A stretch of 64,000 nucleotides of DNA. Origin: Candidatus Uhrbacteria bacterium (GTDB taxonomy: Bacteria; Patescibacteriota; Patescibacteriia; 2-12-FULL-60-25). The stretch is from assembly GCA_003576745.1 (NCBI GenBank), contig QEVR01000002.1:423884-487883 (forward strand), given 5' to 3'. Each line of letters starts with the position of its first letter. Position 1 is the stretch's first letter. Positions 8,490 through 15,870 of this stretch are shown here, one piece after another. Position numbers and translations under genes: made by a program. The notes under the pieces are model-generated. The model was not told the DNA's origin, did no database searches, and saw nothing but the letters and a program-made list of their open reading frames with translations.

Positions 8490-9167
8490 ATGGACGGCCT
8501 TCTCCTCGTCGACAAACCCGCCGGCATCACGAGCCATGATGTCGTGGATGCGATTCGGAACATTGCGCACACGCGAAGAGTCGGCCATGCCGGCACACTG
8601 GATCCGTTCGCGACCGGGTTATTGATCCTCGGCATCAATAAAGGAACAAAAGCGCTCACCGGTCTTGTCGGCCTCGATAAAACGTATGAGGCAACGGCAA
8701 AACTCGGCGCGACATCAACGACGGACGATCCCGAAGGCATTATCGCGGAAGGACCGGCCTGTCCGCATCCCGACACTGACGTCATCCAAACTGTTCTTTC
8801 CTCTTTCCTCGGCGCATATGAACAAACCGCCCCCGTATTTAGCGCCAAGAAAGTGGGCGGAAAAAAACTGTATGAATTGGCAAGAAAAGGAAAGATGGAA
8901 GGCATTGTATTGCCGAAAAAAATAGTGACCATTCATGATATCGCATTGCTTGATTACCGCTGGCCGAATCTGCATTTCCGCGTGTCATGCTCTAGCGGAA
9001 CATATATCCGCGCGCTGGCGAAAGACATTGGGGCAAAACTCGGATGCGGGGCATATCTTACCGAACTCCGAAGAACAAACATTGGAGACCACAGGATCGA
9101 AGACGCTATTGCGTTGATCGATATAAACGAGAAAAATATCGGCAGCCGTCTTATTCCAATGATATGA
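8490..9167 (+). CDS. truB: tRNA pseudouridine-55 synthase TruB
   Basis: It isomerises U55 in the T-loop of tRNAs. In 225 residues it shows MDGLLLVDKPAGITSHDVV, the catalytic GHAGTLDPFATGLL (catalytic Asp about residue 40), LDKTYEATAKLGATSTTDD, TAPVFSAKKVGGKKLYELAR and SCSSGTYIRALAKDIG. It lacks the longer C-terminal PUA part of some homologues. ATG 8490 is the family start. A TACACT hexamer (8473-8478) lies 11 bp upstream and there is no Shine-Dalgarno, consistent with a leaderless transcript. It follows repeat block C. Confidence 0.96.
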   Translation: MDGLLLVDKPAGITSHDVVDAIRNIAHTRRVGHAGTLDPFATGLLILGINKGTKALTGLVGLDKTYEATAKLGATSTTDDPEGIIAEGPACPHPDTDVIQTVLSSFLGAYEQTAPVFSAKKVGGKKLYELARKGKMEGIVLPKKIVTIHDIALLDYRWPNLHFRVSCSSGTYIRALAKDIGAKLGCGAYLTELRRTNIGDHRIEDAIALIDINEKNIGSRLIPMI

Positions 9168-9200
9168 CATATCTGCGGATTTTCCCCGCATCTTCGAACG

Positions 9201-9612
9201 ATGTTCAGCGACGCGCTCTTCGCGCTCATGCCCCCTGCGATTGTTCTTGCTTTCCATGCAGCGCGTCTGCTCCTGCTTCCAGCCATGTACCGGGCCGACA
9301 TGTTCATGCCTGCCGCAGGTGGTGCCGCCATTGCATGGATGTATTTCATCTTATGGCGTAGATAGGGGGTTCGCGGCTGGATACCCACGCGTACTCCCCG
9401 ATGGATGAAGGCTCTCACGATCCTGGGAGCCGTTGCTCTCAATAGGCATCTGGTGGGAATTCATGGAATTCGGCGCTGATACAATTCTCGGTACGCGCAT
9501 GCAGTTTTCCGTTTCCAAAACCATGGGTTACCTCGGCTTGGACCTTGTCGGCGGACTTTTCTTGATTTTTTCTCTATTTTTGAAAAATGAAGCATTATTT
9601 TGCTTATTTTAG
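9201..9612 (+). pseudogene. Decayed small integral membrane protein (YjdF/DUF2238-like)
   Basis: Two reading frames together give one membrane protein. Frame 1 runs from ATG 9201 (MFSDALFALMPP) through two hydrophobic segments to an in-frame TAG at 9363. It then reads on as RTPRWMKALTILGAVA to about 9440. A +1 shift leads to GIWWEFMEFGADTILGTRM, then MGYLGLDLVGGLFLIF, ending at TAG 9610-9612. The WWEFMEFGADTILGT type of motif fits the DUF2238 family, in my reading. The premature stop plus the frameshift mean the gene is probably non-functional. The A/T-rich end may be truncated. No Shine-Dalgarno is seen. Confidence 0.6.
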
Positions 9613-9643
9613 CCATTTTCTGTAAATATATTGTTAAGTACCC

Positions 9644-9672
9644 TTGACAAGGGGAGAAATACATGTTATAAA
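9644..9672 (+). promoter_or_regulatory. Strong sigma70-type promoter
   Basis: TTGACA (9644-9649), a 17-bp spacer and TATAAA (9667-9672). This is the best promoter in the window. The next convincing gene starts only at 10632, so it probably drives a structured RNA or a long leader. Confidence 0.85.
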
Positions 9673-9679
9673 GATATAT

Positions 9680-10030
9680 CTTTCGAAAATAGAACACTTT
9701 GGGGAGAAAGTGTTCGATCCGTGAGCCGCCACAAAAAAAGGCCTTTTAGGCGTTTTTGACCGGCGGTGCATGAAGCGCTTTTCTCCTACAAAGATGAGCG
9801 CTTTTTTGTGGGCATCCTGCCCAGCAATCTGAGGAGGAGAGAGCCGTCGCGAGCAGCCAATTGGGCCAATCGCGCGGGGGCACCCGAGCCTGATACGTTC
9901 TGGATACGTCTGGAACAACTCAGGGTCTATGCCACGGGCGTGGTGATTCCTTCGGGAACGACCCTCGCCCATACCTTCTCAGGTTCTTGGGCGGGAAAAA
10001 TCATGAGGTATGGGCGATGCGGGAGGAAGG
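9680..10030 (+). ncRNA. Candidate structured RNA or long structured leader
   Basis: No convincing coding frame is present, but dense inverted repeats follow the promoter. They are GAACACTTT/AAAGTGTTC (9692-9715), GCCGCC/GGCGGT enclosing a GCCT/AGGC hairpin with a T5 run, AAGCGCT/AGCGCTT followed by T6, GGGCA/TGCCC, CCACG/CGTGG, and a perfect 11-bp pair CGCCCATACCT/AGGTATGGGCG at 9967-10017. I could not match it to tmRNA, RNase P, 6S or SRP RNA by motif. An early-terminating RNA of 70-120 nt is also possible. Confidence 0.4.
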
Positions 10031-10262
10031 AAGTTAGGGAGTAGGAGAATTGCGTAGGGCGTGGTTGCGTAGGACGTGAATCATGGGCAGTGAGCCATGC
10101 GCCCCGTAACCCGAACCCCATAATCAATAACCCGTAACCAAAACCCCGTTCCCTAAGCCCTTTGCCCTTGGGTCAGTAGGTTCGTAAGATCGTAGGTTCG
10201 TAGGTCAGCGGTTTCATCCTAGACCCGGATCCCGTAACCCGAACCCGTAACCAATTCCCGAC
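10010..10262 (-). repeat. Intergenic word-repeat block D, inverted relative to block C
   Basis: Read on the minus strand it repeats the order of block C: GGGTTACGGGATCCGGGTC, TAGGATGAAACCGCTGACC, CCTACGATCTTACGAACC, AAGGGCAAAGGGCTTAGGG, GGGTTCGGGTTACGGGGCG, then CGTCCTACGCAACCACG words and CTACTCCCTAAC. No coding potential is seen. Confidence 0.75.
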
Positions 10263-10498
10263 CGAAAACGCAATACACAGCCCACGACATTCTGATGAAG
10301 GATCTGGGGAGGAGAGAGACTGTCATGGATGTTCCGATACACATTGGAATACCCGTGCAGCGGCCGTCACCTGATTGATTCCGGTCAAGACTGGATTCCT
10401 TCAGAAACGACGGCCATGAGTGCGGCGCACCTTCGGGAGCCATCCGCACTCCATAGCGCGTTCTACGCGCCACCTCTTCAGATCCGTCGTCAGAATAA

Positions 10499-10589
10499 GG
10501 CAGTGCCGAACCGGGCTAGCCGGGGCCACGATGAGGGCAAAATTACCGTAACAGGGAAACCAGGGGTTCGACTCCCCTCACTGCCGCCA
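10499..10589 (+). other. tRNA-like acceptor and T-arm element of unknown identity
   Basis: GGCAGTG (10499-10505) can pair with CACTGCC (10579-10585), followed by GCCA. Just before lies a perfect T-arm: AGGGG, loop TTCGACT, CCCCT. The 56 nt between acceptor and T-arm do not fold into a normal D-arm and anticodon arm, and I find no anticodon. It could be a degenerate tRNA, an unusual long-variable-arm tRNA, a tmRNA-like 3' end or an integration scar. Confidence 0.35.
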
Positions 10590-10631
10590 CAGAAGCAAAC
10601 CGTCAGGAACGCAACGAAAGGAATGGGAGAC

Positions 10632-10832
10632 ATGAGGTATCTGAGCGACGAATACATCCCGGAGCTCGAGGGAGAAAATCCGGGAACGGATCAGCTGCTC
10701 CTGCTCGAACAGGAGCTCGCGGACCGCGGCATGCACGTGGACGGAGGCGTTCTCCGCGAAGCGGACATCCATGTCCTTGTCACCGCGCGACCCGTGCGGA
10801 AGAACATGCTTCCGCCGTTTCTGAAGGACTGA
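10632..10832 (+). CDS. Small hypothetical protein, 66 residues
   Basis: It starts MRYLSDEYIPELEGENPG, with GGAATGGGAG just upstream of ATG 10632. The product is acidic at the N-terminus with a central helix (TDQLLLLEQELADRG) and a basic end (ARPVRKNMLPPFLKD). There is no membrane span and no known domain. Codon use is typical of the neighbours (GC-rich third positions). A perfect 11-bp inverted repeat follows immediately. Together with the next gene it forms a pair of tiny genes each closed by a strong hairpin. Function unknown. Confidence 0.65.
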   Translation: MRYLSDEYIPELEGENPGTDQLLLLEQELADRGMHVDGGVLREADIHVLVTARPVRKNMLPPFLKD

Positions 10833-10838
10833 CACTGG

Positions 10839-10865
10839 CCGGAGCGGATTCTACATCCGCTCCGG
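10839..10865 (+). terminator. Perfect 11-bp hairpin after the 66-residue gene
   Basis: CCGGAGCGGAT, a 5-nt loop, ATCCGCTCCGG. There is no T tract, so it may act as an RNA-end stabiliser or weak terminator. Confidence 0.55.
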
Positions 10866-10933
10866 CGCCACCCGGGCAATATGAGTCATCGTAATGCCTG
10901 GAAGGTCAACATCGAACGCAAAGGGAGATCCGC

Positions 10934-11149
10934 ATGACCGCTTTCAGAACGGAAGAAGACCTTCATCACATCGACCGCGACATCGTGGACGGCATCCGCG
11001 ATGCCGCCGACTGGCTTCGCGGAAACCGGCAAACGCCGGATGAATCCGGAGTGTTCGAACGCACCGATCGCGATACCATTCCGGATATGCCGGCATGGGA
11101 GGAACCGCTCGATATCGAGATCGACGTCGTCATCGACGACGTCGCCTGA
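10934..11149 (+). CDS. Small acidic hypothetical protein, 71 residues
   Basis: ATG 10934 follows AAAGGGAGATCCGC, a fair Shine-Dalgarno. The product begins MTAFRTEEDLHHIDRDIV and ends EEPLDIEIDVVIDDVA. It is very acidic and probably helical in its first half, with no membrane span or known domain. It is followed by a perfect 13-bp hairpin. It probably shares a transcript with the 66-residue gene 101 bp upstream. Function unknown. Confidence 0.65.
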   Translation: MTAFRTEEDLHHIDRDIVDGIRDAADWLRGNRQTPDESGVFERTDRDTIPDMPAWEEPLDIEIDVVIDDVA

Positions 11150-11162
11150 ACCTTGCTCCGAA

Positions 11163-11192
11163 CCGGAAGCGCATGGCGACATGCGCTTCCGG
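11163..11192 (+). terminator. Perfect 13-bp hairpin after the 71-residue gene
   Basis: CCGGAAGCGCATG, loop GCGA (a GNRA tetraloop), CATGCGCTTCCGG. No T tract follows. Confidence 0.6.
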
Positions 11193-11375
11193 GAACTTCC
11201 GACGTCATCTTACGATGAGGCGGCATCGGATGTTCCGATGGATCAAGCCGCCCGACATGGGTGTGGTGTGGGGTTGGGAGTTCGTTTCTCCCTACTATGT
11301 TGCGTCGCTCGCAAGCGAAGCGACAGCGAACGCCCGGACATTCGCGCACTGCCCCTGTCTCGGGCGGTTTTTGCA
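11193..11375 (+). other. Gene-free stretch before the GT-C gene
   Basis: No credible coding frame. It contains short inverted repeats (TCGCTCGCAAGCGA near 11310) and CGCCCG...CGGGCG followed by GTTTTTG at 11332-11374, which resembles a weak terminator for the upstream small genes. Confidence 0.4.
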
Positions 11376-11404
11376 TTGACAAAAACGTGGAATCACGGTA
11401 TCCG
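11376..11404 (+). promoter_or_regulatory. Probable promoter of the GT-C glycosyltransferase gene
   Basis: TTGACA (11376-11381), a 17-bp spacer and TATCCG (11399-11404), followed by a GGAG site and ATG 11436. Confidence 0.65.
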
Positions 11405-11435
11405 AGGAGAGCACATTTCACATTCGGAGACCTGA

Positions 11436-13100
11436 ATGGGACTGAACCATCAACATTTGCGGATGATTGCGCGCGCGCTTGCGCTCTATGCGCCCGTATG
11501 GGCGGCAGCGCTGCTTGCGCACAGCGCTTCACTGAAAAGCGGCTTTGTTTTTGACGATAATAGGCTGCTTCTCGAAAATGCCTATGTAAAAGAATTCGGC
11601 GGACTCAAGACACTGCTCACGCACAGCCTATTCTCGACCACGCCGTTTCCGTTCGAAGGGACGTATTATCGGCCGGTATCGAGCTTGAGCTACTGGCTCA
11701 CCTGGCAATTGTTCAAAGACAATGCCGCACTGCATCATGCGGTAAATATCGTCCTCCATGCCATGGTGGCAAGCCTCCTTCTGCGGACGCTCGCCGCATA
11801 TGGGGTGCGAAGCGCCATTGCGCGCATTGTTGCCATCCTTTTTGCCGTTCATCCCGTAACCGCGGAAATCGTGGATTATATCGGCGGGAGGCAGGATCTC
11901 TTGGGCTGGGCCATTACCCTTGCGTGTCTCAGCCAGCTTCCCCGCATGAAGCGGACGACCTCCATTGCCATTCTCTCTTGTGCCGGCACGGTGCTCGCTC
12001 TGTTCTGCCGCGAATTCTTTGCTACGGCGGCCATGCTCTTCGTCATCGGATCCGCCGTAAGGCCGGATGACCATTCGCAAACGCGATCTCGTCTTGCGGC
12101 GAGCGCCGCGGGCGCTTGCGCTGGCATCGGCATCGACATGGCGCTCCGGCATGCATTCGACATTCCGCGTATTCCGTTTCGGGAGCTCATAACGGCAAAC
12201 ACGCCGAGAGTTCTGTGGGGAACGGGTTCTCGGCTCCTCAAAATCGTGTTCTGGCCATCGGACGTGGTGTCAGGGACGAGCATACATCCCCAGCCCGCCA
12301 TGTTCGCCCTCCTGACTCTTCTCCCCCTCGCGGTGCTTGCGTTTCTCGTATGGCGTTTGCGCCGACGAAGCCTTTGCCTCATGGGCATGGCGGGGAGCGC
12401 CACGATTGTTCTCTCCATCCTGCTCCCCCTCTACATTGCAGAGACAGAGTGGGTGCTCGGAGACCGTTACGGCTACGAAACGCTCGTTGGAGTGGCGCTG
12501 CTTGCCGGCGCCTGGGCGGAACAGTTTGCGTCAACAGTAACGATCCGCCTGCCATCGGCCATGGTCCGCCGATTCGTATGGGCCGCCCCGTTCCTTATTG
12601 CGGTCGCCGTTATCCCGCTCACGCGAGGACGCGCCTTCTGTTATACGGACGACGAAGTCCTGGCGGAGTGCGATGCCCTAACGAGACCGCACGATGCTCT
12701 TGTCCTTCTGCGGCGTTCCCATCAGTTGCAGGGAAGCGGCCAAATTGACCGCGCATTTCCGTACTGCGCCGCGTATCTTGAACGCGCGCCGGAACGGCGA
12801 CTGCATGTTGCCGACTGTATCGGAAACTATATGCTCCTGCATGACCGGGCGGCCATGGCGGTTCCCTTTCTGCGGGATGTCGCGTATGCCCGCCCTCGGT
12901 GGATCCAATCGCGAAGCACCTACTTTTTGGCGCTGGCGCTCGCCGGAGATTATGACGGCGCCGATCGGGAAATCGGCAAATGGAAACGCCGGTTTCCGAA
13001 TGCCGCAGATCTGGACGCCTCGGCCCGCGAGGTCCAGCTTGTCAAAAGCGGAAAAAAGATCCCTCTCTCCTATGCGGGGTTGCGGCGGGCATCACGATGA
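11436..13100 (+). CDS. Membrane GT-C glycosyltransferase with C-terminal TPR-like region
   Basis: A 554-residue multi-spanning protein. Near the N-terminus it has SGFVFDDNRLLLENAYVKEF and YYRPVSSLSYWL, typical of TMTC/PMT-like GT-C transferases that use lipid-linked sugars. The acidic pair in FDD of the first extracytoplasmic loop is the likely catalytic site. About 9-10 hydrophobic segments lie between residues 12 and 400. The last 150 residues contain helical repeats resembling TPRs (DALVLLRRSHQLQGSGQIDRAFPYC, ALALAGDYDGADREIGKW). The likely role is O-glycosylation of exported proteins. The donor is unknown. It has its own promoter and terminator. Confidence 0.8.
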   Translation: MGLNHQHLRMIARALALYAPVWAAALLAHSASLKSGFVFDDNRLLLENAYVKEFGGLKTLLTHSLFSTTPFPFEGTYYRPVSSLSYWLTWQLFKDNAALHHAVNIVLHAMVASLLLRTLAAYGVRSAIARIVAILFAVHPVTAEIVDYIGGRQDLLGWAITLACLSQLPRMKRTTSIAILSCAGTVLALFCREFFATAAMLFVIGSAVRPDDHSQTRSRLAASAAGACAGIGIDMALRHAFDIPRIPFRELITANTPRVLWGTGSRLLKIVFWPSDVVSGTSIHPQPAMFALLTLLPLAVLAFLVWRLRRRSLCLMGMAGSATIVLSILLPLYIAETEWVLGDRYGYETLVGVALLAGAWAEQFASTVTIRLPSAMVRRFVWAAPFLIAVAVIPLTRGRAFCYTDDEVLAECDALTRPHDALVLLRRSHQLQGSGQIDRAFPYCAAYLERAPERRLHVADCIGNYMLLHDRAAMAVPFLRDVAYARPRWIQSRSTYFLALALAGDYDGADREIGKWKRRFPNAADLDASAREVQLVKSGKKIPLSYAGLRRASR

Positions 13101-13110
13101 TATTGGTACA

Positions 13111-13136
13111 GGACGGCTCTCGAGCCGTCCTTTTTT
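13111..13136 (+). terminator. Intrinsic terminator after the GT-C gene
   Basis: GGACGGCTC / GAGCCGTCC with a 2-nt nominal loop followed by T6. Confidence 0.9.
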
Positions 13137-13366
13137 GTGCCTCCGGAGCGCTTTTCAAAATACGGAAACCATGCTAGCTTCATGGTGCGAATTGGCTAGC
13201 AATTAATCTGATCCGGATGACAAAGGTACGCATCGCGAAGGACGTACGGAATGCCTTGAACACGAACAAATGTCCATAAGGACAGTAACGTCGGTTGAGG
13301 GATAGAAACGGAACAGCGCGACAAACCGAAAAGGTTTTGCCTTTGAATACGCCGGACGGCTCATAT
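13137..13366 (+). other. Gene-free leader region upstream of rny
   Basis: 230 bp without a gene. It contains ACCATG/CATGGT (13169-13187), GCTAGC/GCTAGC, TGTCC-ATAA-GGACA (13271-13284) and CGTACG-type palindromes, so an RNA leader would be folded. No known riboswitch motif was recognised and no convincing -35/-10 pair was found. Confidence 0.4.
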
Positions 13367-14890
13367 ATGAGTTATGTTTTTCTTGCGATTGCGGGCGGAG
13401 CAATAGGCCTGGCTATTGGATGGCTTGTCCGAGACAATAAGGGAAAGAGCGACATTAATTCCGCAGAAGCGAAAGCGGAAAAAATCATCAAAGAAGCCGA
13501 GTCCAAGGAACAGGACGTACTCCTGCGCGCAAAGGACAAGGCCGTGAAAATCCTGGAGGAGGCGCGGCTTGAGGAAAAAAAGGCGCTCGAGGAAATGAAG
13601 CGCCAGCGCGACGAACTTTTTGAACGCGAAAATACCTTCAGCCAGAAACTCATCGAAATCGACGAGCAAAAAACGCGCGTCGAAGAAAGCAGGAAAAAGG
13701 CGGAGGAAGAATTACAAAGACTCGAGGAGCTCAAACTCGAGGAAACTAAAAAACTGGAAGAAGTGGCGGGTCTCACCGAAGCAGAGGCCATGGAGCGTAT
13801 TTTAAAACTCGTGGAGGACCGTAACAGGGACGCCGTCCTATCGCGCATGCGGAAACTGGATGAACAATCGCAAGAGGAAATCGACCGGAAGGCAAAAAAC
13901 ATCCTGGCAGTGGCCGTCCAGCGCCAGGCGGCAAGCCATGTGCAGGAAACGACCACGTCGCACTTGGAGCTCCCGAGCGATGAAATGAAGGGGCGCATTA
14001 TCGGACGCGAAGGGCGGAACATCAAAGCCATCGAGAACCTCACGGGCTGTGAGCTCGTGGTGGACGAAACGCCCGGGATGATTACGATCAGCGGCTTTTC
14101 GCCTATACGGCGCCAGGTGGCCAAACGCGCGCTTGAAAAACTCATTGAGGACGGACGCATTCACCCTGGAAGAATCGAGGAGGCTGTTATGGAAGCCAAG
14201 CGGGAACTCGCGCTTGATATGAAAAAGGCCGGCGAGGACGCCCTGTATGAAATGGGTATTTCCGTGGCCGATGTGGATCCCAAACTCGTACAAATTCTCG
14301 GCCGCATGAAATACCGCACGAGCTTCGGACAGAATGCCCTGCTTCACTCCCTGGAGGTTGCCAAGCTTTCCGTCGCCATCGGCGAACAGCTGGGCGCGGA
14401 TATGCATGTCTGCCGCGTCGGAGGACTCTTCCATGATATCGGCAAGGCGGTGGATCATGACTTGCAGGGAGGCCATCCGGAGCTGGGGTATCAAATCCTG
14501 AAAAAATTCGGCTATCCCGAAGAAATTTACTATCAGTCCATCGGACACCATGAAGACAAGCCGAAAACGCTGGAAGCCGTCATCATTAAGGCGGCGGATG
14601 CCATTAGCGGAGCGCGGCCCGGCGCGCGCAAAGATTCTTTCGAGCTTTACGTGAAGCGTCTGGAGCAGCTTGAAGAAACCGTTCAATCCTTCCCGGGCAT
14701 CGAAAAAGTGTATGCGATTCAGGCGGGCCGCGAAGTCCGCGTATTCGTGAACCCTTCGGAGGTAGACGACCTTGAGGCGGAGAAACTCGCGCGCGATATT
14801 GCCAGCAAGCTAGAACAGGAATTGAAATATCCAGGTGAAATCCGCGTCACGCTCATTCGTGAAAAACGCGTAACGGAATTCGCGCGATAG
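13367..14890 (+). CDS. rny: Ribonuclease Y
   Basis: A membrane-anchored endoribonuclease that initiates mRNA decay. 507 residues: an N-terminal transmembrane helix (SYVFLAIAGGAIGLAIGWLV), a long charged coiled coil (about 25-190), a KH domain with GRIIGREGRNIKAIE (about 210-225), and an HD domain with HSLEVAKLS and GLFHDIGKAVDHD (about 335-370), followed by HHEDKP. The length matches the 510-520-residue family. ATG 13367 was chosen because the membrane helix then begins at residue 2. The next gene is ymdB, a conserved neighbour pair in many bacteria. Confidence 0.97.
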   Translation: MSYVFLAIAGGAIGLAIGWLVRDNKGKSDINSAEAKAEKIIKEAESKEQDVLLRAKDKAVKILEEARLEEKKALEEMKRQRDELFERENTFSQKLIEIDEQKTRVEESRKKAEEELQRLEELKLEETKKLEEVAGLTEAEAMERILKLVEDRNRDAVLSRMRKLDEQSQEEIDRKAKNILAVAVQRQAASHVQETTTSHLELPSDEMKGRIIGREGRNIKAIENLTGCELVVDETPGMITISGFSPIRRQVAKRALEKLIEDGRIHPGRIEEAVMEAKRELALDMKKAGEDALYEMGISVADVDPKLVQILGRMKYRTSFGQNALLHSLEVAKLSVAIGEQLGADMHVCRVGGLFHDIGKAVDHDLQGGHPELGYQILKKFGYPEEIYYQSIGHHEDKPKTLEAVIIKAADAISGARPGARKDSFELYVKRLEQLEETVQSFPGIEKVYAIQAGREVRVFVNPSEVDDLEAEKLARDIASKLEQELKYPGEIRVTLIREKRVTEFAR

Positions 14891-14999
14891 GTACGGGGGT
14901 TCGGGTTACGGGGCGTATGGCTCACGGCGCAAGGCTCATGGCTCACGGCTTAAGGCCCATACCTCACGACCCACGCCCTACTCCCTACTTCCTCCCCAT
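14891..14999. repeat. Intergenic word-repeat block E
   Basis: The gap between rny and ymdB. It contains GGGGGTTCGGGTTACGGGG, tandem GGCTCACGGC/GGCTCATGGC words, CATACCTCACGACCCACGCC and CTACTCCCTACTTCCTCCCC directly before ATG 15000. It has the same family words as blocks C, D, F and H. Confidence 0.7.
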
Positions 15000-15800
15000 A
15001 TGTTCACCATCCTCTATTTGGGCGATATCGTCGGAAAGCTGGGAAGGAAGGCCGTGCAAACGGCGCTTCCGGATTTAAAAATGCGCTACAAGCCCGATCT
15101 CGTTATCGGGAATGTCGAGAACCTGACGCACGGCGTTGGCATTTCTCCGAAGGCGATGCGGGAAATGCTGGACGCCGGCGTGAATGCCTTCACGTCCGGC
15201 AATCATATCTGGGGAAACCCGGAAGGAACTCCGCTCCTGGATGATGCCGAATGGAAACTGGTCCGGCCGGCGAATGTTCCCGCATCCAAGAAAGGCAGAG
15301 GCTCGATCGTGCTGAACATGAACGGTGTCCGCGTGTTACTTATCAATCTCATGGGATCTTTGTTCACAACGACCGCTGATGACGTGTCGAATGCCTTTCC
15401 TGCGTTGGACGACATTTTGAAGACGAACGAGGGAATGTATGATGTGGCCTTTGTGGACATGCATGCGGAGCTCACGGCGGAAAAAGAAGCGCTCGGCCAT
15501 TATGCGGACGGACGGGTTGCGGCGGTCATCGGCAGCCACACCCATGTGCCCACGGCCGACGCGAAAATTCTCCCCGGGGGGACGGCCTATTGCACAGATG
15601 CCGGAAGGGTCGGGGCCTATACCTCCGTCCTCGGCTTTGAACCATCGTCGGTGATCAACCGTTTTTTGACCGGGGAAAGAACGCCATATACCTTGCCGGA
15701 CCGCGGCAAAGCCGAACTAAATGGCGTCGTTATCACGGCCGATCCGGCTACGGGAAAAGCCGTTACCATTGTGCCGATTCGGAACCTTGTTGAGTGCTAG
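15000..15800 (+). CDS. ymdB: YmdB-family metallophosphoesterase
   Basis: A 266-residue calcineurin-like phosphoesterase of the YmdB/TIGR00282 family. Motifs: the metal-binding LYLGDIVGKLGR (about 5-16), GNVENLTHGVG, TSGNHIWGN (GNH motif about 63-71), VDMHAE with AEKEALG, GSHTHVPTADAKILP (about 178-192) and TDAGRVGAY. Family members hydrolyse cyclic nucleotides or phosphoesters in vitro and influence RNase Y-dependent processes. The gene directly follows rny, as in Firmicutes. No Shine-Dalgarno; the start abuts a repeat block. Confidence 0.93.
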   Translation: MFTILYLGDIVGKLGRKAVQTALPDLKMRYKPDLVIGNVENLTHGVGISPKAMREMLDAGVNAFTSGNHIWGNPEGTPLLDDAEWKLVRPANVPASKKGRGSIVLNMNGVRVLLINLMGSLFTTTADDVSNAFPALDDILKTNEGMYDVAFVDMHAELTAEKEALGHYADGRVAAVIGSHTHVPTADAKILPGGTAYCTDAGRVGAYTSVLGFEPSSVINRFLTGERTPYTLPDRGKAELNGVVITADPATGKAVTIVPIRNLVEC

Positions 15801-15870
15801 GCAAAAAACCGCTATCCTCCCATGTATCGAGCTAATCCCTGTGGAAAGTCCACAGCTTTCCCGCGGTTCT

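Noticed and set aside
9634-9972. A minus-strand frame covering the 9644 promoter
   Set aside because: It runs over a strong promoter and hairpins and has no SD or protein-like pattern.
8200-10262. CRISPR, telomere or simple microsatellite
   Set aside because: The word order is shuffled and units are unequal, with no spacers of constant length; the blocks are many, dispersed and intergenic.
10499-10589. A standard tRNA-Sec or tRNA-Ser call
   Set aside because: No anticodon loop and no D-arm could be formed, so only a tRNA-like element is reported.
15841-15860. Riboswitch before HU
   Set aside because: Only one short GTGGA/TCCAC hairpin is present; no known aptamer-like arrangement.
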